Shown piece by piece: positions 10,291-21,772 of a stretch of 64,000 nt of DNA. A program made the translations under genes and the position numbers. The DNA is taken from positions 8,828,501 to 8,892,500 of the forward strand of contig NC_071669.1 of the NCBI RefSeq assembly GCF_028554725.1, in the 5' to 3' direction. The notes beneath the pieces were generated by a model. The model ran no database searches. It was given only the letters and a program-made list of their open reading frames with translations, and was not told the DNA's origin. The stretch's first letter is position 1, and each line of letters starts with the position of its first letter. The DNA is from Zeugodacus cucurbitae. Lineage: Eukaryota; Arthropoda; Insecta; Diptera; Tephritidae.

Positions 10291-12900
10291 TGAGCTGTTG
10301 AAATTTTAAGGGGTATTAAAACCCGCTGAACCAAAACAATACTCCAAGCGTAGTGTTTAGTCAATGAAAGGGTTATGTGACTCTGCATTGATGGACTTCA
10401 TCTTCGGGATTCTTCTAGAATAGGTCTCTTTATAAACAAGGAACCTCGATTTAACAAATACGTATGTATGTAAAAGAGCTCTAGAGGGAAGTAATTGGGT
10501 ATTCGGTAACTGTGTATTTGGTACAAGATATTATCGCTATCTCCGTTTTGGGACGATCCAGGCGAGATCAATCCAAAATTGGCAATTTGGATCTCCAATT
10601 CTTATTTTCAAAGCTGTTAGTTATGTAGAAATTCTTTAACAGTCTCTGGGAAGTCTCTTGGTTATTCGGTGTTATGGATAACTTAAAACAGTTTTTGGTT
10701 TTTAGGAGAAGGCCTTTCATATAAAAATCAACTCACAGGGTTGCCCGAGAGCCGGTAAAGATTGCGAATTCTTTTTCTATTATATACTACTTTCCGTCTG
10801 AATTTGAACTAATGATCCGGTTGTTTCGGATGTTCACTCGTCGCCTATAGTAATACTTCATTAGTCGGGTTATAGGATTTCTTTTATAAGGAACCGACAC
10901 ATGACTTGGTAAAATAGAAGCAATAATTTTTTCTTTGATAAAGTAATGAAGGGGAAGATGTAATAAGTGTGGATCTTTAAGTAGTATAGATTCTGAGGAA
11001 GATCACATTGAGGAGAAGAAGATGAAAAGAGGTCAATATTTCATTTTGCTGGCAATATCCATGGTTCTAAAACTCTTAGAATGACATATAAAGGCAAGGT
11101 AGCTCTGTCTGGATGTAAGCTTGAAGATAAAGCATCTCGGAGTTGGAGAATGTTTCATAGGAATACGGCTTCTGTAGTTGAAATACTATCATGACCGTTC
11201 TGCAAACTCGAAAGCACGGAGGAGTATTTAGAACAATACTTTATTTTACAACTATGTTAACCAAGGGCAAATGGAGAGAAGAAGCAGAAATATTGCAAAG
11301 AATCGTCACGTCTGGATATGAACAATATTTCAAGCATCCCAACTCCTTCTGGTAAGGAAGAAGATGTCGTTTTAAATACTTTAAAGTATACTGAGGATGA
11401 TTAAATGACTACATTTGAATAATCAGCTTAATGCACAAGGCCTTTAATATCTAGAAAGTTGCATGATGCGAGCCTAATTAGACCTAAAACTATTTATTGA
11501 GAAATTCTACGTAGTCACAATGAAATTCCTTGAACACTGTAACACCTTTCAACTGTCCGTCCAACCGTGCGCCGACCATTTATGGCATAGCCACTTAAAA
11601 GTTTGAACTACTTGCTCTCGGCGCTGCAACACTGCACTGATATGCGCGAACATGGCTTTGCACTAAAAACTACGGGAAAACTTTCGTACAGCTTTTCTCG
11701 TAATAATTTTAAATATCTCCACCGACGCCAACAATGCTGACATGCAGACAACGGCACACAAAAGGCTTAAGGCGCACATATGTAGATATATATATATATA
11801 TATATATGAATGATAAACATATATGTAAGCATATATGTATGCCTGTCTATTTGTATTAAGTTGTAATACGCGCTACTCAGCAACACCCGTTTATGAGCGC
11901 CGAGGCGTAGCGTAGAAAAGACCGCTTTGAGCTGCTGCCATGCATAGACAGACATTGCCCTCAAGCGTAACAAAGATGTTGTCTTCAATATTATCATTGT
12001 TGATGTTGGTGTTGTTGATTTTGTGCCACCAACTGTGTGTGTTTGGATGCCTGTGCGCCTAAAAACTCTATTTTATGGTGGAAGAATAAAACAAGTTTTG
12101 TAGGTGTATGTGGGGGTATGTGTGTTGGTTTATGGCTAAAAGACGACTTCAACAACTAGTTGTAGTTGTTCTTGTTGTTGTTTGTTGCAAAAAACAAAAA
12201 AAACCGTTACGCCGTAAATTCCCAACACAATCTAGTTCAAGTGTTGGAACGCTGACACCTTCCCTAAAGGCACATAAACTATCTGTGAGTAAGCACCAAT
12301 ATATACTCACACATACATACATAAATACACATATACATATACATATATAATAAATATAAATAAGCTTTTATATATGTGTACCTTGAACAGTCAACAACAA
12401 CAATAAGCGTACAACATAACAATGTTAACCGCAAGCCCGCACTATGCGCTCGCAAAACAAAAACAATGCGTCAAAGAACTATCATTGCCGGTGCTGCTAC
12501 TGCTGCTGGTCCATACAAATCGCCTTATGACAGGCCTTTAACGCTCAGGCGCCACCCACATACATATATACACGACTGATACCGCTTTGTTATTAACCAC
12601 CTCAGCCCACCCCACCTCACGCCTTCTGGCACTCCAACAACTGACAGCTTTTGATATGGCTCCGTAGCACACAGCATTGCGTTGGCGAGGCGCGAAATTA
12701 TAATTTCCGCATATAGACAAATGCAACACTGCGCGGGCGGAAATGTAAAGAGAAAAAAGGAAAAACAAAAACAAAAGGCCGAGCTCCACTATTATAAAAG
12801 CGTAGCGCTAGCTGGCGTCGCCACAACATTTTTAACACAGCAAAAATGTAGTGCCACAACAACAAATATGTAATATAGTGTACAACAAAAACAAAAAAAA
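10291..12900. other. Non-coding stretch of THSD1-like intron 3
   Basis: No gene or clear element recognised in 10291-11780. An (AT)n run lies near 11786-11807. CATA and CAA/GTT-rich simple sequence fills much of 12000-12900. Confidence 0.5.
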
Positions 12901-14334
12901 GTAAGTCAAGGCTAAGTTCGGGTGCAACCAAACATTTTATACTCTCGCAATTTATTGCTATATTTTAATTAAGAAAACACATAATTTGAACCATATCTAC
13001 GGCATAAAGTCCAATAGAGAAACGAAAATCATTATATATAGCATATAGGCTGAGGTAATTCCTGAGCAGATTGAACTCATTTTCATCACCACCATACATT
13101 ATATCTAAGATATTTCACATATTAATCGATTTATAAGCTATTAAGCTCATCGTATTTTTGAAAATCCTATAACTAGGTATATGAGAGCTAGGCGAAGTTA
13201 TGACCCGATTTTAACCTTTACTGGTACAGAGACACACTATTAGAAGAAAATGATTTCCTCTGAATTAAATTAAGATATCTGAGAGATTTACCGAAATTTT
13301 CAGTGAAAAATTACCATAGGGCACTGAGTTCTTCATATTCGAAATACGGGGCTTTGAAAAGTTATAGTGCGATTTCGACAATTTTTTCACAAATAGTGCC
13401 ACAGATCTTGTACAGTATTTGTGTAAAGTTTTATTTCGCTATCTTCATCGGTTCCTAATGTATATATTAGAAAGTGAAGGAATAAGATGGAATTCAAAAT
13501 TAAGTTATATGGGAAGTTGTCGTGGTTGTGAACCGATTTTATCCATTTTCCACACGTGTCATCAAGGTGTCAAGAAAATATTATATACCGAATTTCATGG
13601 AAATCTGTCGAATACTTCCTGAGATAGGGTTTTTGACTCATAAGTTGGCGAGGCCACGCCCATTTTTAATTTTGTAAAAAAATCTGAGTGCAACTTCTTT
13701 CTGCTAATTCTTCTGTAAAATTTAGTGTTTCTGACGTTTTTCGTTAGTGAGTTAACTCACTTTTAGTAATTTTCAACCAAACCTTTGTATGGGAGGTGGG
13801 CGTGGTTATTATCCGCTTTCAACTATTTTCATGGTGGGTGGTGGGGACGTAAAATAATCGACTGCAGAAAGTTTGGTTTATAAAGCTTCATTGGTTTGCG
13901 ACATATATACAAATAACCGATTTGGGCGGGGCCACGCCCACTTCCCCAAAAAATTACATTCAAATATGCCCCTTTCTAGTGTGATCTTTTGTTCCAAATT
14001 TTACTGTTTTAACTTTATTTATGGCTTAGTTATGACACTTTATGTGTTTTTGGTTTACGGCATTTTGGGGGCGTGGCAATGGTCCGATTTTTCCCAAGCA
14101 AACCTCTCACGGTCCCAAGGAACATGTGTTTCAAGTTTCATTAAGATATCTCAATTTTCGCTTGCACGGACATACGGACGGACAGACATCCGGATTTCAA
14201 CTCCACTCGTCAACCTGATCATTTATATATATAGAACCCCATATCTAACTCTTTTATTTCTTGGTGACACAAAAAACCGTTATGTGAACAAAACTATAAT
14301 ACTCTCTTTAGCAACTTTGTTGCGAGAGTATAAA
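12901..14334 (+). mobile_element. Dispersed repeat family with CTCTCGCAA ends, copy 1
   Basis: Begins GTAAGTCAAGGCTAAGTTCGG after an A-rich site. Subterminal inverted repeats TATACTCTCGCAA (12938-12950) and TTGCGAGAGTATA (14320-14332) are exact complements. An imperfect hairpin precedes the right end (TACTCTCTTTAGCAAC / GTTGCGAGAGTA). It contains repeated CCACGCCC/GGGCGTGG boxes and a CGGACGGACAGACAT motif. Aligns along its full length with 47698-49134. No convincing coding capacity. Confidence 0.75.
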
Positions 14335-16058
14335 TAAAAACAACAACAACGACAACACCAGTAAGTGTAGAAAGTACAATATATTAAGCTTGTCAGTTGC
14401 TCCTTATCATTTGCCATTGTTTTTATTGTAGGCTTTTGTTTCGCACGCAAAAAACTCATTTTCAGCAACAATGAGTTATTGCTGTTGTTGTTGTTACTTT
14501 TACCTAGTAAAATATTTGCGCTCACAACACACACGCAAATCACATAAGATGCATTATGATTTTTTGCGTTTTTTCGCACTCGATGTTGTCGTGTTTCTTG
14601 TAGAGTTATTACACATTTCTTTATTTCATTTTTTTCTGGTTTCATTCAAGATAAAGACAATCTGCTGCTTGTTGTTGTTGCTTTTTACCCCTCACTTCAC
14701 CACACTTTTGTTTTGTACCACAGACACTACTATGACTGCTGTAATCACTTTCAACAGAGTTTATAATCTTTATGATTACTTACTTCCTCAATAGCACCAC
14801 CCTGTGCCGCCAAGACGCCAACCAAAACCAACCTCCTTATACAGACACACTTATACTAGTTTACAAAGTGTTTTGTTATGCGTTTTCTCAACTCTCTAGA
14901 AAAGTATAGGCGCTATTTATGAGCCGCCTTGTTCTTGTTCTTCTTGGCGGTACAGTGACCTCCACTTAATGGTATCAAGCGGAAGCTTGAAAAACCGAAG
15001 TTTTAGCGTGTAATTAACTATGGCGTCATAAGTTTTTGTAAAACTTTGCTGCTTTGTGAAATTTCCATTTTTCTTGGCTCAACACAGTTTGTCGTTGGCA
15101 ATTAAGTGCAAGAGCGTAATTAGTTCATTTGCTTGAGTAACTTAAATTAAAATCGTAAATATATTGTCCGTTGCGTTGGTTATTTGAATGTGAAACTGAG
15201 TTACGTTACGAGGGTGACCTCAGAGGTAGGTAAACTGGATGACAGATATATGTATATATAAAATCAAAACTCGCTAAAAATTTGTGGACGTCGAAATGGT
15301 CGGTATTTATGTTAAAATTTGAAGACTTTGAACGAATAATTCAATACAAACAAAATTAAGTTGGAGAGCTCTCTCGAGGGATCTACTATATGTACTATCA
15401 CTCCTTAATACTAAAGAATAGTTTTGAAGCCCTCAGGAGCAGAAAAGGTGTGCTGTTGCAAGCCAAAACATGTGAAATAATCTTCAAGAATCAAAACAAT
15501 TTAAGACGATATTCCCATCGAAACAATTTCTCAATTCAAGGAGTTCACAAGGTCTGAGCTCATTAGATTTTGTTTCTTTCCCAATGATACATACATACAT
15601 ATACCACCAATTGAGACGGCTATAGTTGGAAGGGTCTCTTTGAAACCGTCAAGAAAATAGTTTTCTTATATCTGGAGCCATCAGCGGATTCAAAAACAAT
15701 CCGTATATATTATTGTTATATAAGAAAGATTTGATTTTTAGACCAAATACTGAAGCTTAGCTTTGCAAAGAAATAACTGATTAAAACGAGTCTGAGTAAC
15801 CATCAGACTGAGACTTCATTAATAACATTTGAAGGGAACAACCGCCGAAAGGAGGGTATAAAGGGTATATCGGCATAAAGAAAACGTATTTACCAGAAAT
15901 GTTTTCAAGCTTTAGGAATTCTTTTTAAGAAATTATTTTCCTCACGTGATATATAAAATAACATACAATGAGAATAACATCCTTAATTAATAATCATATT
16001 AAACTTATACTCTTTGGATTAAATTATGATATTCCTGTCTAGCAAGAAACTGCCACAC
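14335..16058. other. Non-coding intron stretch
   Basis: CAA/GTT-rich near 14340-14720. The rest is AT-rich sequence with no recognised gene or element. Confidence 0.5.
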
Positions 16059-16765
16059 TTAAGAAGTTAGGTGGGTTTCGAAATTTCAAAATTAAAAAAA
16101 AAAACAGTCGTAAATAGTACAGTATGTTTAAAATATTATCCAAAAATATCAAGTCAATCCGAGTAATATTCTAAGAGATATACCCTTTGGAAGTTCCGCC
16201 CATCAGGCCACATCAGTACAAATATAAAACTTTAAACGCATTTATCTCAAAATACAACTTTTAAAGTCAGTAGACACGATTTCTCGAAAAGTTATGAATC
16301 GATTTTGTTCAAATTTTGCACACATCTTTGGAATAACATTATCCAGTTAATGAACGAAGGATTTTTTATATCTTTATTACAACCATTTTTTTCGACCAAT
16401 AGATGGCGACATTTTGACCAAAAAAATTAGTAAAAATTCCGTCAAAAATTAAAATTTCAATATTTTCTTTTTATCCTTCATTCTCTAACTAATAGATGTA
16501 TTATTGAAACATTTTTGGTTTATTGTGATTAGATGAACCAATCATGAGCTATGATGTCCACCGCAAGACCTTTTTTTTTGGATACATGAGAGATGAGGTG
16601 CCAACGGCTGAGTTTTCGGAATTTGTAAATAAAAATTTCGCAAAATACAGTTTAAATACGTATCTTTGATACGCTGAATTGTTTAAATGATATATGATGG
16701 CAAATATTAAAAAAAAAAAAAAAATACCCTTACTTTTAGCCTCTGAAACTCATCTAACCCCTTAA
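16059..16765. mobile_element. TTAA-flanked element with inverted ends, copy 1
   Basis: Left end TTAAGAAGTTAGGTGGGTTT (16059-16078). Right end, read in reverse complement, TTAAGGGGTTAGATGAGTTT (16746-16765). Both start with TTAA, consistent with a piggyBac-style TTAA target duplication. About 707 bp with no open frame of note, so a non-autonomous element. Confidence 0.6.
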
Positions 16766-16940
16766 AAGACAATAAAAGAGTCAAAAACCTTCAAAGCTTA
16801 AGCTTAAGATATCGATTTTTTCTAGTTTAGCAGAGTTTCCTTACTCTTTTTATAGACAGATTAAATAATGAAATTTCAGTCTAGATATAGGCAACTTAAT
16901 ATTCAGGTGTACTTAAAAGCAGACGAATATTTTGAATAGT

Positions 16941-16954
16941 TAGGTATTGTAAAT
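16941..16954. repeat. Target-site duplication, RTE copy B, 5' side
   Basis: TAGGTATTGTAAAT, identical to 18336-18349. Confidence 0.85.
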
Positions 16955-18335
16955 CCAATCCAATCCCAATCCATAAGAAGGGAGACCCCACAATCTGCGC
17001 CAACTACCGTGGTATAAGTCTCCTCAATATCGCATATAAGGTTTTGTCGAGCGTATTGTGTGAAAGACTAAAGCCCACCGTCAACGAACTGATTGGACCT
17101 TATCAGTGTGGCTTTAGACCTGAAAAATCTACAATGGACCAAATATTCACCATGCGCCAAATCTTGGAAAAGAACCGAGAGAGAAGAATCGATACTCACC
17201 ATCTTTTTATCGATTTTAAAGCTGCCTTCGATAGCACGAAAAGGAGGTGCCTTTATGCCGCGATGTCTGAATTTGGTATCCCCGCAAAACTAATACGGCT
17301 GTGTAAGCTGACGTTGAGCAACACCAAAAGCTCCGTCAGGATCGGGAAGGACCTCTCCGAGCCGTTCGATACCAGACGAGGTTTCAGACAAGGTGACTCA
17401 CTATCGTGCGACTTCCTTAACCTGATGCTGGAAAAAATTATAAGAGCTGCAGAACTAAATAGAGAAGGTACAATCTTCTACAAGAGTGTACAGCTCCTGG
17501 CGTATGCCGATGATATTGATATCATCGGAAGCAACAACCGCGCTGTTTGTTCTGCGTTTTCCAGACTAGATAAAGAAGCGAAGCGTATGGGTCTGGTGGT
17601 GAATGAGGACAAGACGAAATATCTCCTGTCATCAAACCAACAGTCAGCGCACTCGCGTCTTGGCTCCCACGTCACTGTTGACAGTCATAACTTTGAAGTT
17701 GTAGATAATTTCGTTTATCTGGGAACCAGCATTAACAACACCAACAATGTCAGCCTTGAAATCTAACGCAGAATCACTCTTGCCAACAGGTGCTACTTTG
17801 GACTGAGTAGGCAATTGAAAAGTAAAGTCCTCTCTCGACGAACCAAAATCAAACTCTATAAGTCGGCATTATTCCCGTCCTGATGTATGGCGCTGAAGCG
17901 TGGACGATGACAACATCCGATGAGACGACTCTTGGGGTTTTCGAGAAAAAGGTTTTGCGCAAGATGTATGGTCCTCTAAACATTGGCAACGGCGAATACC
18001 GCAGACGATGGAACGATGAGATGTACGATTTATACGACGACATTGACATAGTTCAGCGAATAAAAAGACAGCGGCTACGCTGGCTAGGTCATGTTGTACG
18101 GATGGAAGAAAACACTCCAGCTCTGAAAGTATTCGATGCAGTACCCGCTGGAGGAAGCCGCGGAAGAGGACGACCTCCACTCCGGTGGAAAGACCAAGTG
18201 CAAAGTGACCTGGCTTCACTTGGTGTTTCCAGTTGGCGCCAAAAAGCAAAAAGGAGGAATGAGTGGCGCGCTCTGGTGGATTCGGCTATAATCGCTTAAA
18301 GCGGTTCCTACGCCAAATATATATATACATATATA
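16955..18335 (+). mobile_element. RTE-like non-LTR retrotransposon, 5'-truncated copy B
   Basis: The reverse transcriptase frame is open from about 16971 to 17766. It shows ANYRGISLLN, YQCGFRPEKST, FIDFKAAFDS (motif A), RGFRQGDSLSC and the catalytic YADDIDIIG (motif C). A stop follows VSLEI, and a one-base loss near 17863 shifts the rest into the frame of 17883-18299 (RLRWLGHVVRMEEN, GGSRGRGRPPLRWKDQ). The 3' end, GCGGTTCCTACGCC, matches copy A and is followed by a short AT microsatellite. Endonuclease and upstream sequence are missing. Perfect 14-bp flanking repeats mark the insertion. Confidence 0.9.
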
Positions 18336-18349
18336 TAGGTATTGTAAAT
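18336..18349. repeat. Target-site duplication, RTE copy B, 3' side
   Basis: TAGGTATTGTAAAT directly after the AT-rich tail of the element. Confidence 0.85.
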
Positions 18350-18523
18350 AGTGCGTTTGTTCTAAATTTTAAATTTTATATAAATATTAAAACAAAGGTA
18401 AATACCAAGCGTTTTCTTTTGGGTTTTGTTATCCTACTGATACCACTTCTATGTTCCGTATTGAGGAGTTTATAAAAACAAGCATAGGTAGTATGTTGCC
18501 TACATTTAGGATCTCCAACAATA

Positions 18524-18961
18524 GGCGTGTTTTATTTGACCAGCAAATTAAGCTATTAGCTTATTTGGTATGGAAGACTTAGCCAACATAATTATGTTGG
18601 CTTGGAATAAGCTATCATAGCTTGTATATTGAACTAGAGGCATTGCCAGTTCATCGTTTTTTTTCATTCACAATAGTTGGGTTTTTATCGAACTTTAACT
18701 TTTTTTATTTAGACCATCCCGGATCTAATAATGAATTGTAGATTCCTTAAAAGCTCAGAATATTATAGAAAAGCGGTAAACAAAAGGAAATTTGATTTAT
18801 AAATTCAACTTTTTTTTTTCAAATAAATTACATTTCACCTGAGAGTTCGGGCAAGCATTGCCAACACAATTCATTTTTAAGCGAAGATATGAAATAAGCT
18901 AAATGCGTTTTATTTGTCCACGATTTAGCTATTAGCTTCTGGTGGTCAAATAAAACACGCC
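18524..18961. mobile_element. MITE with 19-bp perfect terminal inverted repeats
   Basis: Left end GGCGTGTTTTATTTGACCA at 18524; the right end is its exact complement, ending at 18961. TA flanks both sides. An inner motif GCGTTTTATTTGTCCA (near 18905) echoes the terminus, and AGCTATTAGCTT occurs near both ends. A 22-bp perfect palindrome centred on AATT lies at 18581-18602. No coding sequence. Confidence 0.8.
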
Positions 18962-20029
18962 TAATGTTAAATGAATTCAAATTGAAAAATAATTAAAGAA
19001 GAAATATTGAATAATTTTGTGGAGATTTTAAACAATTATTTCATAAATAAAATACATTTTCGGTGCAAATCTTTTATCTCTTTTACGACGCTGTTTCATA
19101 TTAAGGACTTTTATAAATTTAGAAATTTTATAAAAATGCGTCTCCATTTCCTCAAAATCCCCTAATATTAAATCCTGTTTAAATCTTTCATATACATATT
19201 CCCGAAATTCATTGTTTCTGCTTATCAGCGTAACAACCAGTCACCACTAAATTTAAGCGCACACAAATAACCCCCGCCATTCATTACCAAAACAATAGAA
19301 CAACGCCAAAGTGTCCAATTATTGGATTATATATAACACCACTGATTGTGGCCATTAAACTTTAAATATATAACTTAAATTGCAACTATAAATTTACGAT
19401 TTACGAGCCAAAATGGACAGGGGACAAAACCTGCGCGCTGCCTGGGAACTGCTGCAACCCAGCTGCCACTGCCGCTGCCGCTGGAATCTAAGTAGACTAT
19501 CGTGCTTTAAAAGTTTACCCACAACAAATGCCGGTAATGTGATGCGTTTAGCGCTACAAAAGATGCCGACAAACAGAAAACAAAAGCAAAAACAAAAACA
19601 AAATAAATATAAACAGTGAGAGAGCGCAAGTGTGTGGGTGCGTGTGTGTGTACAGTGGCGAGTAGAGCAAAATAAAATCACTTAACTAAACGCGCGCGGG
19701 AAAAGTTTTAAATTATGCACCACAGAATGCCATTTGCCAATGGTTGGCCAAGCGGCAAAGTGGTCTAACGATGCGCTGATACGGCAGCAGAGACGCCCGG
19801 CACACTTGGTTGCAAGCAGCAGCAGCAGCGGTAAGTATGGTCATTTAAGGGGTGGCTTTGTCACTTGGTCGCTGGATCAGTTGGTTGGTTAACTCATTGT
19901 TTGTTTAGTTGTTTGGTCGATTGTTTGGTTTGGTGGGTCGGTCGGTTGGCCGCATGACTAGCGCTGACTAACTATAAGTTGTACGACTATTTCTACTCGC
20001 GTTTAGTTACATATTTGAATTGTACTTAC
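18962..20029. other. Intron sequence downstream of THSD1-like exon 3
   Basis: No gene seen. CAA/CTG-type simple sequence near 19430-19620 and GGTTGGTT-type repeats near 19860-19950. Confidence 0.5.
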
Positions 20030-20160
20030 TTCACAGAATTTAGCGCCATAACGCGGTGGGGGTGAGTCACAAAATCGATAACGATTACGCGTGCCACCCA
20101 GACAATTCGTCGAGCATGGTGTCCATTCGCTCCACGGTCCCCAGCCACCAGTGTCGGAGT
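20030..20160 (-). CDS. THSD1-like gene, exon 3 (thrombospondin type-1 repeat, first part)
   Basis: The 131-bp exon has its acceptor ATGACAG ending at 20161 and its donor GTAAGT read from 20029 downward. It begins with two bases that complete the codon left by exon 2 (G + AC = Asp) and ends on a codon boundary after Glu. It encodes GGWGPWSEW, then Cys residues in TPC, TNC, RFC and KFC: the tryptophan ladder and first four cysteines of a TSP1 repeat. Human THSD1 also has a TSP1 repeat directly after its N-terminal region. The usual O-fucosylation motif C-x-x-S/T-C is CSTNC here, so Asn replaces the acceptor residue. A branch-point-like CTAAT lies upstream with no AG before the chosen acceptor. 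The remaining cysteines are supplied by exon 4. Confidence 0.85.
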
Positions 20161-20656
20161 CTGTCATAAAGCGATCAAGCGGTTGTGGCATTATAGCATT
20201 AAGCGTTGGGCAGACGCATAGCGGTAAAAACGATTCAGCCATGCAATGTGATTAGAAACGTGACGAAGAAGATGACAGCAGCACAGTAGGCGGCAGCAAA
20301 ACAAGCGTAACGGGTTGGTTGACAATGTGATGTGTTGGCAGCAGCGTAGCAGTAAATAAAAAAGAGTAGAAGAAAAATGTTTGCATTATTAATGTTAAAT
20401 ACGATATATGCGGTACACATTTTTATTATCATTATTTGTTATTGCTATCGATATGCGCTGAATGGGGCAGAGGAACGCACGAAAAAATGCTGCTGTAGCA
20501 TGAACGGTGCAACAATCTAACAAGTGCGATTAATGGGACACATCAGAGCAGTCAAGTAGGGTTAGTTATGTGAATACCGAAATTTTATATCTTAAATGTA
20601 ACAGTTATACCGAAATCCCGAAAATTTTCGGAGTTCATTTTTCACTTAATTTTTTT

Positions 20657-20672
20657 TATTAATTTTCGGGAT
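20657..20672. repeat. Probable target-site duplication of the RNase H-bearing non-LTR copy, 5' side
   Basis: TATTAATTTTCGGGAT matches 21757-21772 (TATTAAAATTCGGGAT) at 14 of 16 positions. Confidence 0.55.
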
Positions 20673-21756
20673 TTCTTTTCTCTGTTTCTCATTGGATTCT
20701 GAGAACAACACCAACCATGGCTCTAAATGCCATTTCAAACGTTGTACCTGTGGATGTAGTAGCTTTGGTGCATATTGGCAAAGGTCGCTGTTACCCTCAT
20801 TGAGGCTGGGTACATGAAGGGTCCGAAAGACGGTCACTCTGAAATCCTCTGTCACTTAGCGTGAATGCCTGACGTAGACCACTGCAACGCGGTGCCATCC
20901 CCCAGCGGTTTCTTCACTGCGCACATACCTTCAAAGGCTATGTTGGAGGGGAGAAGCCAATGGAGAAGAGGCGCAGTGAACTTTTTCACGGATGGCTCGA
21001 AGCTCAGGGGAAGGTAGGCGGTGGAGTCTTCTGTCGAAAGCTCTCAATTTACTTCAGTTTCGGCTGCCGGACCATTGCAGCGTCTTTCAGGCAGAGGTGG
21101 CAACCATTAAGGTAGCATCCTTCAAAGAGGTGTGTATTCACTCCGATAGCAGAGCGGCAATACTGTCCTTGAAGTCGATGACAGTACGCTCTAAGCTAGT
21201 GAGAGAGTGTATAACATCGTTATCAGTAGCTTCGAACTACTTTGTAATCCGACTTGTATGGGTATCCGGCCACCGCGGAATCGCTGGAAACTGCAAAGTG
21301 GATCAGCTTGTTCCCGCCGGAGTGGAAACATGTGGGTGGTCCGTGGTCCACCTGTGTTAGAGCGCTGGATTCACCGACTTCAAGAGAGCTCGCCAAACAC
21401 TGGAGAACAACCAGCACCTCTGCAGTAGCGAGGTCTTTCTGGCCTGGCTCATCACTCGACAATCATTGGTGTGGTGGCTTGGAATCACGTCAGACGCTAG
21501 TTGCACTTCCTCTTTCAATGTCCAGCATTCGCCAGACTTAGGTTGAAGCACCACGGTAGGCACATCTACGGCGAACCCAGTGAAGTGACTGCACGCGACA
21601 TTCGCCGACTTAAGGAATTTATAATAGTGTCCCTTTGTCGTATCATACGGGTCTTAGATATCCGTCAGGAGTAATCGTGTATCACAAAAGACATTGAATC
21701 TATCTAAGTGCGAATATCTGCAGTTGCGAAGATCTATCCCTCAACCTAACTTAAGC
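20673..21756 (+). pseudogene. Decayed non-LTR retrotransposon fragment with RNase H domain
   Basis: Across several frames the plus strand reads VAVTLIEAGYMKGPKDGHSE, then NFFTDGSKLRG, then RLPDHCSVFQAEVATIKVA, IHSDSRAAILSLKSM, VWVSGHRGIAGNCK and NNQHLCSSEVFLAW. These are the RNase H catalytic motifs (TDGS, QAE, SDSRAA, GHRGIAGN) of a jockey- or R1-like element. Frameshifts and stops make it inactive. The 3' end is CAACCTAAC, like the copy at 5561-5966. Confidence 0.8.
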
Positions 21757-21772
21757 TATTAAAATTCGGGAT
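21757..21772. repeat. Probable target-site duplication of the RNase H-bearing non-LTR copy, 3' side
   Basis: TATTAAAATTCGGGAT; see the partner at 20657-20672. Confidence 0.55.
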
